NCBI GenBank assembly: GCA_902797195.1
Contig: CADBRY010000180.1
Span: 1 to 21,580, forward strand
DNA from: an uncultured Eubacteriales bacterium
GTDB lineage: Bacteria > Bacillota > Clostridia > Peptostreptococcales > Anaerovoracaceae
Length of the DNA stretch: 21,580 nt
Reading direction: 5' to 3'
Under the pieces are notes generated by a model. It ran no database searches. It was not told the origin of the DNA and saw nothing but the letters and a program-made list of their open reading frames with translations. Both the position numbers and the translations under genes were made by a program. Positions 7,104 through 15,129 of the stretch are shown one piece after another; the first letter of the stretch is position 1; every line of letters starts with the position of its first letter.

Positions 7104-9776
7104 ATGAAAGAAAATCTTGCAAAAACATATGACCCTAAGGAATTTGAAGATCGAATCTACCGGATGTGGGAGGAGAGCGGAGCTTTTCGCGCGGAAAGAG
7201 ACCCGGAAAAGAAGCCCTTCACCATCGTGATGCCGCCGCCAAACATAACCGGCCAGCTTCATATGGGCCACGCGCTGGATCAGACTCTTCAGGACGTTCT
7301 GACCAGATACAAGAGACTGCAGGGATACAGTGCCCTGTGGCTTCCGGGCAGCGATCACGCAAGTATCGCCACGGAAGTAAAGGTCGTTGACAGGATCAGG
7401 GAAGAGGGCCTTGAGAAAGAGGACCTTGGAAGAGAAGAATTCCTGAAAAGAGCCTGGCAGTGGAAGGAAGAATTCGGCGGGAAGATAACCAGACAGTGCC
7501 GAAAACTGGGTGATTCCTGCGACTGGGACAGAGAAAGATTCACAATGGACGAGGGCTGCAACAGAGCGGTCAATCACTTCTTCGTCCAGCTTTACGAAAA
7601 AGGCCTTATATACAGAGGAAACCGCCTCATAAACTGGTGCCCCAAGTGCGGCACATCCCTGTCCGATGCTGAAGTCGAACACGAGGACAAGAACGGGTTC
7701 TACTGGTACTTCAGATATCCCGGGGCAGATGGAGGAGAGGGTATAGTCGTTGCCACATCAAGACCGGAGACTATGTTCGGTGATGTGGCTGTTGCCGTTT
7801 CCCCCGATGATGAGAGATATACGGACATGATAGGGAAGAAAGTGGTGCTTCCTATCGTCGGAAGGGAGATCCCCGTTATCGCAGATCCATATCCGGATCC
7901 TGAAAAGGGAACGGGAGCGGTAAAAATAACCCCTGCTCACGATGAAAACGACTTCCAGGTAGGTCAGCGACACGATCTTGAGAATCTGTGCTGCATAAAC
8001 GAAGATGCGACCATGAACCATGTGGCCGGCAAATACGAGGGACTGGATCGTTACGAATGCCGTAAGGCATGGGTAAAGGAACTTGAAGAAGAGGGATATC
8101 TGGTCAAGACCGAGGAAATGGTCATCCCCACAGGGGAATGCTACAGGTGTCATACGGTAGTTGAACCCATGCTTTCAGACCAGTGGTTCGTAAAGATGAA
8201 ACCTCTGGCGGAGCCTGCCCTTGAAGCGGCAAGAGACGGCAGACTGACCCACGTTCCCGAAAGATTCGAGAAAACATATGTCAGATGGCTTGAAGAGATA
8301 AGGGACTGGTGTATTTCCCGCCAGCTTTGGTGGGGACACAGGATCCCTGCATATTACTGCGACGAGTGCGGTGAAATAACAGTTTCAGAGGAAACTCCAA
8401 CGAAGTGCAGCAAGTGCGGAAGCGAAAAGATCCGTCAGGACGAGGATGTTCTGGACACCTGGTTTTCTTCAGGTCTATGGCCATTTTCCACACTTGGATG
8501 GCCTGATGAAACGGAGGATCTGAAATATTTTTATCCCACCGATGTTCTTGTTACGGGATACGACATCATATTCTTCTGGGTGGTCAGAATGGTATTCTCC
8601 GCGTTGGAGACTACCGGACAGGTACCCTTCAAGGATGTATATGTGCACGGACTCGTCAGAGACGAGCAGGGAAGAAAGATGAGCAAATCCCTGGGCAACG
8701 GCATAGATCCCCTGGAAGTGATAGAACAGTACGGTGCCGATGCATTGAGATTCATGCTTACCACCGGAATCACTCCCGGTAACGACATGAGGTTCAAAAA
8801 AGACAGACTTGAATCCTCAAGAAATTTTGCCAATAAACTTTGGAATGCATCCAGATTCGTAATAATGAATCTGGAGGATGAAATGCCCGAGAAGGTAGAT
8901 CCCTCCCTGTGGAAAGACGAGGACAAGTGGATAATATCCAGGATCAATGATGCCGTGAAGTACGTGACCGAGGCCATGGATAAATACGACCTCTCCCTTG
9001 CGGGACAGAGAGTATACGATCTGATCTGGAACGAGTACTGCGACTGGTACATTGAGATCGTCAAGGAGAGACTCTACGGCGATGATGCTCAGGACAAGAA
9101 GACGGCACAGTATGTGCTGATAAGCTCCCTGCGTCAGATGCTCACCCTTCTCCATCCCTTCATGCCATTTATCACAGAGGAGATCTGGAGTCATATAGCG
9201 GAGAAAGCAGTGGATGAGAAGGATCCCGACACCTTCCTTATACGTGCCTCTTGGCCAGAGTACGATGAAGGTCTCCGGTTCCCCGAAGAGGTCAACTGCC
9301 TGCAGATGGCAATGGATATCACAAGAAGCATAAGGAACATAAGGGCTGAAGCGGAAGCCCCCGCCGGGAAGAAGCTGAGAAGCATCATACTCAGCGATGA
9401 GGATAAAATGGAGATCGCAAAGTCAGGAGAGCGGTATGTGAAGACCCTGGCAAATCTGTCCGGGCTGCAGTTCACCTCCACCAAGGGTGACGTTCCCGAG
9501 GAGGTAATGTCCGCCGTGATAGACGGTGCGGAAATATTCGTTCCCCTTGATGATCTTATGGATTACGAAGCGGAGCTGGCCAGACTGCGGAAAGAAAAGA
9601 AGCGTCTGGAAGGGGAGGTGCGCAGAGTTGACGGAAAGCTCAGCAATCAGGGCTTCATGAGCAAGGCACCGGAAAAACTGATCAACGAAGAAAAAGAAAA
9701 GAAAGTGATGTACGAGGAAATGCTGTCAAAGGTATGCCTGCGCCTTGACCAGGTGGAGAAGAAAATTGGCGGCTGA
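7104..9776 (+). CDS. valS: Valyl-tRNA synthetase
   Basis: An 890-residue class I synthetase that charges tRNA-Val. The HIGH-type motif PPNITGQLHMGH (45-56) and KMSKS (525-529) are present. Between them lie the editing (CP1) domain and two CxxC pairs (CPKCG; then CDECG with CSKCG) typical of zinc-binding knuckles. The C-terminal 60 or so residues form the basic coiled-coil arm that contacts tRNA. The ATG at 7104 has AGG(TG) at 7093-7097; an in-frame GTG at 7095 overlaps that site and is less likely. It starts 19 bases after the hydrolase gene with no terminator, leader or T-box between. The end overlaps folC by 11 bases. Confidence 0.97.
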   Translation: MKENLAKTYDPKEFEDRIYRMWEESGAFRAERDPEKKPFTIVMPPPNITGQLHMGHALDQTLQDVLTRYKRLQGYSALWLPGSDHASIATEVKVVDRIREEGLEKEDLGREEFLKRAWQWKEEFGGKITRQCRKLGDSCDWDRERFTMDEGCNRAVNHFFVQLYEKGLIYRGNRLINWCPKCGTSLSDAEVEHEDKNGFYWYFRYPGADGGEGIVVATSRPETMFGDVAVAVSPDDERYTDMIGKKVVLPIVGREIPVIADPYPDPEKGTGAVKITPAHDENDFQVGQRHDLENLCCINEDATMNHVAGKYEGLDRYECRKAWVKELEEEGYLVKTEEMVIPTGECYRCHTVVEPMLSDQWFVKMKPLAEPALEAARDGRLTHVPERFEKTYVRWLEEIRDWCISRQLWWGHRIPAYYCDECGEITVSEETPTKCSKCGSEKIRQDEDVLDTWFSSGLWPFSTLGWPDETEDLKYFYPTDVLVTGYDIIFFWVVRMVFSALETTGQVPFKDVYVHGLVRDEQGRKMSKSLGNGIDPLEVIEQYGADALRFMLTTGITPGNDMRFKKDRLESSRNFANKLWNASRFVIMNLEDEMPEKVDPSLWKDEDKWIISRINDAVKYVTEAMDKYDLSLAGQRVYDLIWNEYCDWYIEIVKERLYGDDAQDKKTAQYVLISSLRQMLTLLHPFMPFITEEIWSHIAEKAVDEKDPDTFLIRASWPEYDEGLRFPEEVNCLQMAMDITRSIRNIRAEAEAPAGKKLRSIILSDEDKMEIAKSGERYVKTLANLSGLQFTSTKGDVPEEVMSAVIDGAEIFVPLDDLMDYEAELARLRKEKKRLEGEVRRVDGKLSNQGFMSKAPEKLINEEKEKKVMYEEMLSKVCLRLDQVEKKIGG
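9751..9758 (+). promoter_or_regulatory. Ribosome binding site that fixes the TTG start of folC
   Basis: AGGTGGAG at 9751-9758 lies 7 bases before a TTG at 9766. An alternative TTG at 9745 has no site at a good distance and would add seven residues outside the family N-terminus. Confidence 0.6.
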
Positions 9777-11076
9777 CGTACTGACCCGGATACATGCTCT
9801 GGAGAGGTTCGGCTCAGTAATGGGCCTTGACAGACTCAGAGAATTGATGCGCCGACTGGGAGATCCTCAGGAGGGGCTGAAATATATACATATTGCGGGA
9901 ACAAATGGAAAAGGTTCCGTATGCAAGTTCCTTGAAAAAGGCCTTATGGGATGCGGTTATCACGTAGGCATGTACATATCCCCTTTTATTGAGGTGTTCA
10001 ACGAGAGGATACAGTGTGACAGCATCTACATAAGCGACGAGGAGCTTGACAGACTGGGCGGAACAGTCCTGGATGAAATAGACAGGATGGTAGGTGAAGG
10101 GCTGACCTCTCCAACGGAGTTTGAAGCGGTCATGGCCATTGCTTTTCTGTACTTTGCTGAGAAGAAACCGGATATCGTCCTGCTGGAAACCGGACTTGGA
10201 GGCATCGGTGATGCCACCAATATAATAAGAGATCCGCTTGCCTGTGTCATAACCTCGGTGTCCTACGATCACATGGATGTTCTGGGAGACACTCTGGAAG
10301 AGATAGGAGAGAACAAGGCAGGGATCATAAAAAAAGGCGCTGCGGTCATATCCAATGTGAAGGACAGAGGCCCGGCTGCCGTGATCGCCCGTAAAGCATA
10401 CGAAGAAGGCTGCAGGTTTTACGATGTATCTTCAATAAAGACCGCATCCTTTGATGAGAGCCCTCTGGGACAGACCGTAAGCATGGAGCTCTGGGGCACT
10501 GACTACAGCGAGATCCGCATTCCCATGGTGGGAAGGCATCAGGCGGATAACCTTAAGACGGCCCTGGCGGTCATAGAGATACTGAGAAAGAACAGGGACA
10601 TAAGGGTAGAACGTTCATCTCTGTACCAAGGGCTTTCAAAGGCCGTGAATCCCGGCAGGTTCGAGGTGATCGATCCCGGCAGTCCCATGGTGATCATCGA
10701 CGGCGCCCATAACGAAGCCGGAGCTGAGTCCCTTGAGAAAACAGCCAAGTCCCTTTTTGAGGGGAGGAAGATACTCCTCGTGGCGGGGATTTTGAGAGAT
10801 AAAGAAGTGGACAGGATCATCGACCATCTGTTGGAAATAACAGATGATTTTGTGGCGACCGCTCCCAACAACCCCAGAAAGCTGGAGGCGGAAGAACTGG
10901 CAGATAAGCTCAAAAAAGCTGGCGCGGCAAAGGTGGAAACAGCCTCTGACCCTGAAGAGAGTATTGCAAAGGCAATGGATCCGGGCAGAGATCACGACGT
11001 TATAATCTTTGCAGGCTCTTTGTATCTCATAGGAGATATCAGGAGGTTATACAGGAATGTACAAAGAGAATCATAA
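9766..11076 (+). CDS. folC: Folylpolyglutamate synthase / dihydrofolate synthase
   Basis: A 436-residue Mur-ligase-type enzyme that adds glutamate to folates (and possibly to dihydropteroate), which retains them in the cell. The ATP loop HIAGTNGKGSV (42-52) and the blocks LLETGLGG...DATN, SYDHMDVLGDTLEEIGENKAGI and IDGAHNEAG are characteristic. The preferred start is the TTG at 9766, which gives MAADVLTRIHALERFG, in register with the usual FolC N-terminus. It overlaps valS by 11 bases, and valS-folC is a common Firmicutes pair. It overlaps the lipid kinase gene by 20 bases. Its product supplies the polyglutamylated THF used by the fhs-fchA-folD enzymes upstream. Confidence 0.94.
   Translation: MAADVLTRIHALERFGSVMGLDRLRELMRRLGDPQEGLKYIHIAGTNGKGSVCKFLEKGLMGCGYHVGMYISPFIEVFNERIQCDSIYISDEELDRLGGTVLDEIDRMVGEGLTSPTEFEAVMAIAFLYFAEKKPDIVLLETGLGGIGDATNIIRDPLACVITSVSYDHMDVLGDTLEEIGENKAGIIKKGAAVISNVKDRGPAAVIARKAYEEGCRFYDVSSIKTASFDESPLGQTVSMELWGTDYSEIRIPMVGRHQADNLKTALAVIEILRKNRDIRVERSSLYQGLSKAVNPGRFEVIDPGSPMVIIDGAHNEAGAESLEKTAKSLFEGRKILLVAGILRDKEVDRIIDHLLEITDDFVATAPNNPRKLEAEELADKLKKAGAAKVETASDPEESIAKAMDPGRDHDVIIFAGSLYLIGDIRRLYRNVQRES
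11041..11047 (+). promoter_or_regulatory. Strong ribosome binding site for the lipid kinase gene, inside folC
   Basis: AGGAGGT at 11041-11047 is a near-perfect anti-16S match, 9 bases before the ATG at 11057. It lies within the 3' end of folC and fixes the start of the overlapping gene. Confidence 0.8.
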
Positions 11077-11980
11077 AAACAACATATTACTGTATTATAA
11101 TCCTTACTCAGGCAGCGGAATATTCCAGCATAATCTTGACAGGATAATTGAGAGATGCCAGGAAAAAGGATTCCAGGTAGTGCCGGTGCGTGCCGCCAGA
11201 GGACTGGTCATAGATGAAGCCCTGTCCAAAATAGATCAAAGTGAATACGACAGGATCATAGCCGCAGGTGGCGACGGTACCATGAACCTTTGCGTCAACG
11301 CCATGGTAAAACACGATATCCACCTGCCAATGGGTCTTCTGCCATCAGGGACGGCAAACGATTTTGCATATTATTTCGAGCTCCCCACGGGAGTGGAGGC
11401 TCTCCTGGATATCGCTCTGGGAGATAAAACGACCAAGGCAGACGTGGGAAAGGTAAATGACAGATACTTTATAAACGTTGCGGCCCTTGGAGCCATGGTG
11501 GATGTGAGCCAGAGGACGGATCCCAATCTGAAGAATGCTCTGGGAACCATGGCCTATTACCTTAAGGCGCTCACCGAGCTTCCTCAGATCCATCCCATGA
11601 ATGTGAGGCTTACCACTCCGGATAAGATCTATGAGGAACAGATCTACTTCATGGTGGTCATGAACGGTGAATCTGCGGGAGGGTTCAGAAAGCTGTCCCC
11701 CAATTCCTCCATAAGCGATGGAAAACTGGATGTGGTTGCCTTTAGAAAAATGCCCCTTGTGGAGTTTGGACCACTACTCTTCGAGGTTGTAAACGGCAGG
11801 CATCCTGAGAATAAAAATGTACTCTACTTCCAGACGGACAGCCTGAAGATAGAATCCGATGAGGATATCGATACGGATATAGACGGTGAACATGGAGAAA
11901 AACTCCCCCTTGAATTCGGGGTCATCGAAAGGAGACTGGATGTGTTCGTATCGGAAAAGGATTGGAAGAACGATGATTGA
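11057..11980 (+). CDS. Diacylglycerol kinase-family lipid kinase (YegS/DgkB type)
   Basis: A 307-residue soluble lipid kinase. The DAGK catalytic domain shows NPYSGSG (15-21), the nucleotide loop GGDGTMN (71-77) and PSGTANDFA (96-104). The C-terminal part forms the beta-sandwich domain with the acidic segment DEDIDTDIDGE near 280-290, which in this family helps bind metal and lipid. The usual role is phosphorylation of diacylglycerol at the inner membrane face, recycling lipid released when glycerol-phosphate polymers are made, but YegS-type specificity varies. It overlaps folC by 20 bases and the GNAT gene by 8. It has a strong ribosome binding site. Confidence 0.9.
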   Translation: MYKENHKNNILLYYNPYSGSGIFQHNLDRIIERCQEKGFQVVPVRAARGLVIDEALSKIDQSEYDRIIAAGGDGTMNLCVNAMVKHDIHLPMGLLPSGTANDFAYYFELPTGVEALLDIALGDKTTKADVGKVNDRYFINVAALGAMVDVSQRTDPNLKNALGTMAYYLKALTELPQIHPMNVRLTTPDKIYEEQIYFMVVMNGESAGGFRKLSPNSSISDGKLDVVAFRKMPLVEFGPLLFEVVNGRHPENKNVLYFQTDSLKIESDEDIDTDIDGEHGEKLPLEFGVIERRLDVFVSEKDWKNDD

Positions 11981-12404
11981 GATAAAAACCACGGAAGATT
12001 ATGAAAAGCTTGTTCCGTTTTTCATAGAGAACGAACTTGAGTTTTCTCAGGAGGATCCTGTGCCTACGGACCTGGTGAAATGCTGGGAAGCCGTAGATGG
12101 GGATAAACTCATAGGAGGATTCGTCCTGGCAAAAAGAGAGAATGAATTTATTTGCGACGGCATTGCCGTCCATCCGGAATACAGGAAGATGGAACTTGGA
12201 CGTGCACTCCTGCGGCTGGGGATCGAGGAGATCCTGAAGCAGGGAGGAAAGAGAATGTTTCTTGTGGCACGGGCACCGGGTTTCTTCAGGACAGAGGGCT
12301 TCGAAACAGTTGAAAGAGAGGAGGCTCCCGAATTTTTCGAATGCCTGACCTGCCCCCAGTACGGAAAGACCTGTCATCCGGAAGTTATGAGACTGGACTT
12401 ATAA
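11973..12404 (+). CDS. GNAT-family N-acetyltransferase with a C-terminal Cys cluster
   Basis: A 143-residue GNAT acetyltransferase; substrate unknown. The acetyl-CoA loop region is ICDGIAVHPEYRKMELGRALLRLG (60-83), a slightly degenerate R-x-x-G-x-G/A motif. The C-terminus ends in a cysteine motif, C124-x2-C127-x6-C134-H135, reading ECLTCPQYGKTCHPEVM. A similar Cys-rich tail occurs in some short ArgA-like (N-acetylglutamate synthase) GNATs, so that activity is possible but not shown. The ATG at 11973 lies inside the end of the lipid kinase gene (8-base overlap) with GGAAG at 11964-11968. A longer in-frame start at 11886 lies deep inside the upstream gene and gives a non-GNAT leader, so it is rejected. 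Confidence 0.85.
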   Translation: MIEIKTTEDYEKLVPFFIENELEFSQEDPVPTDLVKCWEAVDGDKLIGGFVLAKRENEFICDGIAVHPEYRKMELGRALLRLGIEEILKQGGKRMFLVARAPGFFRTEGFETVEREEAPEFFECLTCPQYGKTCHPEVMRLDL

Positions 12405-12429
12405 ACCATTTATTCGCAATCGCTATAAT
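12399..12429 (+). promoter_or_regulatory. Possible weak promoter before the GH25 gene
   Basis: The 43-base gap holds a perfect -10 TATAAT (12424-12429). The best -35 is TTATAA (12399-12404), only 3 of 6 bases right and with a 19-base spacer. The start would be near 12436, leaving hardly any leader before GAGG (12437-12440) and the ATG at 12448. No terminator is visible, so read-through from valS-folC is equally likely. Confidence 0.3.
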
Positions 12430-12447
12430 CGGGAATGAGGTAAAGAT

Positions 12448-13452
12448 ATGAAAAGAAGAATAGTAGCAGGTATAATGATACTTGCCATGTTTGCTTCTCT
12501 CGGATTCATGCCGACAGGTGAAGTATCGGCGGCAACACCCCTTGCCTCCGCAAAGATCCCCGCAAGATATCAGAAGGGATACAAGATCTACAGGGCAATC
12601 GATATATCCGCACATCAGGATTATATTTCCGTGAACCAGTTCAAGCAGATGAAGGCTCGTGGGATAACTCATGTTATAATGCGAAGCAGTTATACCCGGC
12701 TGGCTTCATTCACCCTTAAAACGGACAAGCGTTTCAAGAGCAACATCAATAACGCCTACAAGGCGGGGATGAAGATAGGTATCTATCACTATTCCCAGGC
12801 TCTTACGCCCACGGAAGCGAAAAAAGAGGCGGCATACACTTTGAAGCAGATCAGGCCATACAGGTCAAAGATTACACTGCCCGTGGCATTTGACTTTGAA
12901 TTCGGCAAAAGATTCAACAGCAATTACGCCAGAAAAAAGGGCAGGACATATATGACCGGTGTGGTGACCACATACTGCGAGGCCATAAGAAAAGCCGGCT
13001 TCAAGCCCATGGTCTACGCCAGCGCATCGGTGCTGAACAGATACGTTGACAGGGGCAAGCTCCAGGCCAAGTACCCCATTTGGGTCGCCCATTATACCAG
13101 AAATGGAAAGGCAACGGATTACTCCGGCAGCATATATATGTGGCAGTATACGTCATCAGGGAGACTTAAGACCACCAGCGGGAAAAATATAATAAGCGGC
13201 CGTGTGGATATGAACTACATCTTTGTCAAGAGCAGTGGAAAGGCAGCGGCCAAAAAGACCACCGCAAAGACGACCGGATATAAGGTCAGAACCACAGGCA
13301 ATGTATTCAAGAGATCAGGCCCGGCGAAAACATACAAGAAAGTCGGGGTCCTGAAAAAAGGCACTACAGTGACCGTGCTTCAGACAAAGAACGGTTGGGG
13401 AAGAATAGGAAAGGGCGTTTGGTTCAGCCTTAAATACGCCAAGAGGATCTAA
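12448..13452 (+). CDS. Secreted GH25 muramidase (lysozyme) with C-terminal SH3 domain
   Basis: A 334-residue exported muramidase. The signal peptide covers 1-28 (MKRR, hydrophobic 5-21, cleavage near VSAA). The glycoside hydrolase family 25 barrel covers about 48-262: D52 in AIDISAHQ, the catalytic D149-F-E151 in VAFDFEF, and D254 in GRVDMNY. GH25 enzymes cut the MurNAc-GlcNAc bond of peptidoglycan. After a Lys/Thr/Ala linker, one SH3b domain (278-334) closely resembles SH3 domains 2 and 3 of the CHAP protein (shared VFKRxGPxKTYxxVGVLKKGT pattern), so both probably bind the same wall structure. Start: ATG with GAGG 7 bases upstream. The next gene begins 5 bases after the stop. Confidence 0.95.
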   Translation: MKRRIVAGIMILAMFASLGFMPTGEVSAATPLASAKIPARYQKGYKIYRAIDISAHQDYISVNQFKQMKARGITHVIMRSSYTRLASFTLKTDKRFKSNINNAYKAGMKIGIYHYSQALTPTEAKKEAAYTLKQIRPYRSKITLPVAFDFEFGKRFNSNYARKKGRTYMTGVVTTYCEAIRKAGFKPMVYASASVLNRYVDRGKLQAKYPIWVAHYTRNGKATDYSGSIYMWQYTSSGRLKTTSGKNIISGRVDMNYIFVKSSGKAAAKKTTAKTTGYKVRTTGNVFKRSGPAKTYKKVGVLKKGTTVTVLQTKNGWGRIGKGVWFSLKYAKRI

Positions 13453-13457
13453 TCCAT

Positions 13458-15110
13458 ATGAGCGACGACAGATACACAGAAGAAGAACTTCGAGCTAAAG
13501 AAGAGGCCTACAGGGAATACCTGAGGCTGAGAGAAGAAGCCCCTAAGGTTTCCATAACGGAGACACCTTACGGGGCGTCTCAGCTTAGAAAAAGACAGAA
13601 GGAAGAGGAAGCGGCAAGGGCTGCATACCAGAAGGCCAGAGAAGAGGGTCGCAGAGGAGTCAAGCCAAAGAAGCGCCAGAGCAGCGCTCATCCATCGGGA
13701 ACCAAAAGAGGCTCCGGAGAAAGTGATGGGATGAGACCATCAGGGCGGAGCGCATCAAAGAACTCGGGATCTTCAAGACGAGGTGGATCCAAACCCTCGG
13801 AGTCATCAAGAGGCCGGGGAACAAGATCCACGGAAGCCGCAAGACAAAGTGGGGCAAGATCCACTGAAGCTTCAAGACCAAGGGAAGCAAGATCCAATAA
13901 GCCGGCAAAGGAGCGCAGATCTCCATCCATACCACGTCCGGACAAGGACAGGAGAAACAGAAAGAGCAGAGATGCCCGGATGCGTCCTATGGCTGAGAAT
14001 TCCACAATAGCCTCTACCGTAAGCAAGACCAGAAAGAAAAAGCCGTCCAAGCTCAAAAGCGGTATCCTGAGCAACAGAACAGTTCGCAAGATCATCATTA
14101 TTCTGGCTGTTCTCATTCTCGCCGCTATAGCTCTTTTTGTGGGAGGCTTCATGGTGGTTGCAAACACTCTTGGAAGCATTGGCTCTCTGGATATGGAGAA
14201 AAACAATCTTGCCATCAGCAATCAGGCCAAGAGCGATCTGAAGGATTTCAAAAATATAGCCGTTCTTGGTGTGGACACAAGAGATATGGACGATGACAGC
14301 GAGAGCAGGAGCGACGCTATGGTTGTCGTAAGCATAAACAAGAAGACCAACGAAGTCAGGATGTTCTCCGTGTTCCGAGACACCATGCTGGATCTTGGAG
14401 GAGATCACGGACTGGACAAGCTGACCCACGCCTACTCCTACGGCGGCGCCGAGACGACGGTCGCAGCCCTTAACAGGAATCTGGATCTCAACATCAGAAA
14501 GGCAGTGGTCATAAACTGGAAGACCGTAGCCGAGGTGATCGATGCCCTTGGAGGAATCACGATAGATGTACAGGAGTCTGAAATCGATGAGCTCAATAAA
14601 TACATCAAGGGCACAGCAAAGGCAACGGGAACCGAGAGAGTCGACATAGAGGAACCGGGTAAACAGACTTTGAACGGAGCCCAGGCTGTCACCTATGCCA
14701 GGATCCGTCAGGACGACGTGAGAGGGGACTACAGAAGAAACGAGAGAATGAAGATCGTCATGGCAACGACATTCAAAAAAGCCAAGAACGCCGATGTCTT
14801 CACCCTGAAACGACTCTGTGACAACGCTCTGCCCGATGCCAAAACCAATCTCACCACCACTGAGATGATGGGCATGGCACTGAACTTCAAAAAGTACGAT
14901 ATGACCAGTTCCACCACGGGATGGCCCTACGATGTAGAGGGCTGGATAGGAACCGCCGGCGGAGGAGCGGCATGGTATGGACCTCCGGTGACTTTGGAAA
15001 GCAATGTTGAGAAGTTATATAAGGAATTTTTCAAGATAAGCGACTACGAACCCTCGGAAGAGGTCCGGGGCATCAGCAACGATATATCGGAACTCACAGG
15101 GCTTTACTGA
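13458..15110 (+). CDS. LCP (LytR-CpsA-Psr) family wall-polymer ligase with long basic cytoplasmic tail
   Basis: A 550-residue type II membrane protein. Residues 1-65 are a charged, helix-prone segment rich in Glu/Arg. Residues 66-208 are a disordered basic tail with degenerate repeats (RSTEAARQSGARSTEASR at 123-140). One membrane helix covers about 211-236, and the extracellular LCP domain about 264-440: NIAVLGVDTRD, R284-S-D, FRDTM (R307, D308), YARIR and DYRRNERM. LCP enzymes move undecaprenyl-linked glycopolymers (wall teichoic acid, capsule) onto peptidoglycan. The C-terminal 100 residues contain a Gly/Trp-rich stretch. The N-terminal 210 residues are long for the family. It starts 5 bases after the GH25 gene. 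Confidence 0.92.
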   Translation: MSDDRYTEEELRAKEEAYREYLRLREEAPKVSITETPYGASQLRKRQKEEEAARAAYQKAREEGRRGVKPKKRQSSAHPSGTKRGSGESDGMRPSGRSASKNSGSSRRGGSKPSESSRGRGTRSTEAARQSGARSTEASRPREARSNKPAKERRSPSIPRPDKDRRNRKSRDARMRPMAENSTIASTVSKTRKKKPSKLKSGILSNRTVRKIIIILAVLILAAIALFVGGFMVVANTLGSIGSLDMEKNNLAISNQAKSDLKDFKNIAVLGVDTRDMDDDSESRSDAMVVVSINKKTNEVRMFSVFRDTMLDLGGDHGLDKLTHAYSYGGAETTVAALNRNLDLNIRKAVVINWKTVAEVIDALGGITIDVQESEIDELNKYIKGTAKATGTERVDIEEPGKQTLNGAQAVTYARIRQDDVRGDYRRNERMKIVMATTFKKAKNADVFTLKRLCDNALPDAKTNLTTTEMMGMALNFKKYDMTSSTTGWPYDVEGWIGTAGGGAAWYGPPVTLESNVEKLYKEFFKISDYEPSEEVRGISNDISELTGLY

Positions 15111-15129
15111 TTTCATGGGAAACTGAAAA

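Noticed and set aside
13872..14429. Overlapping - strand open frames opposite the LCP gene
   Set aside because: They arise from the repetitive, Arg/Ser-rich coding on the + strand; no domain or ribosome binding site supports them.
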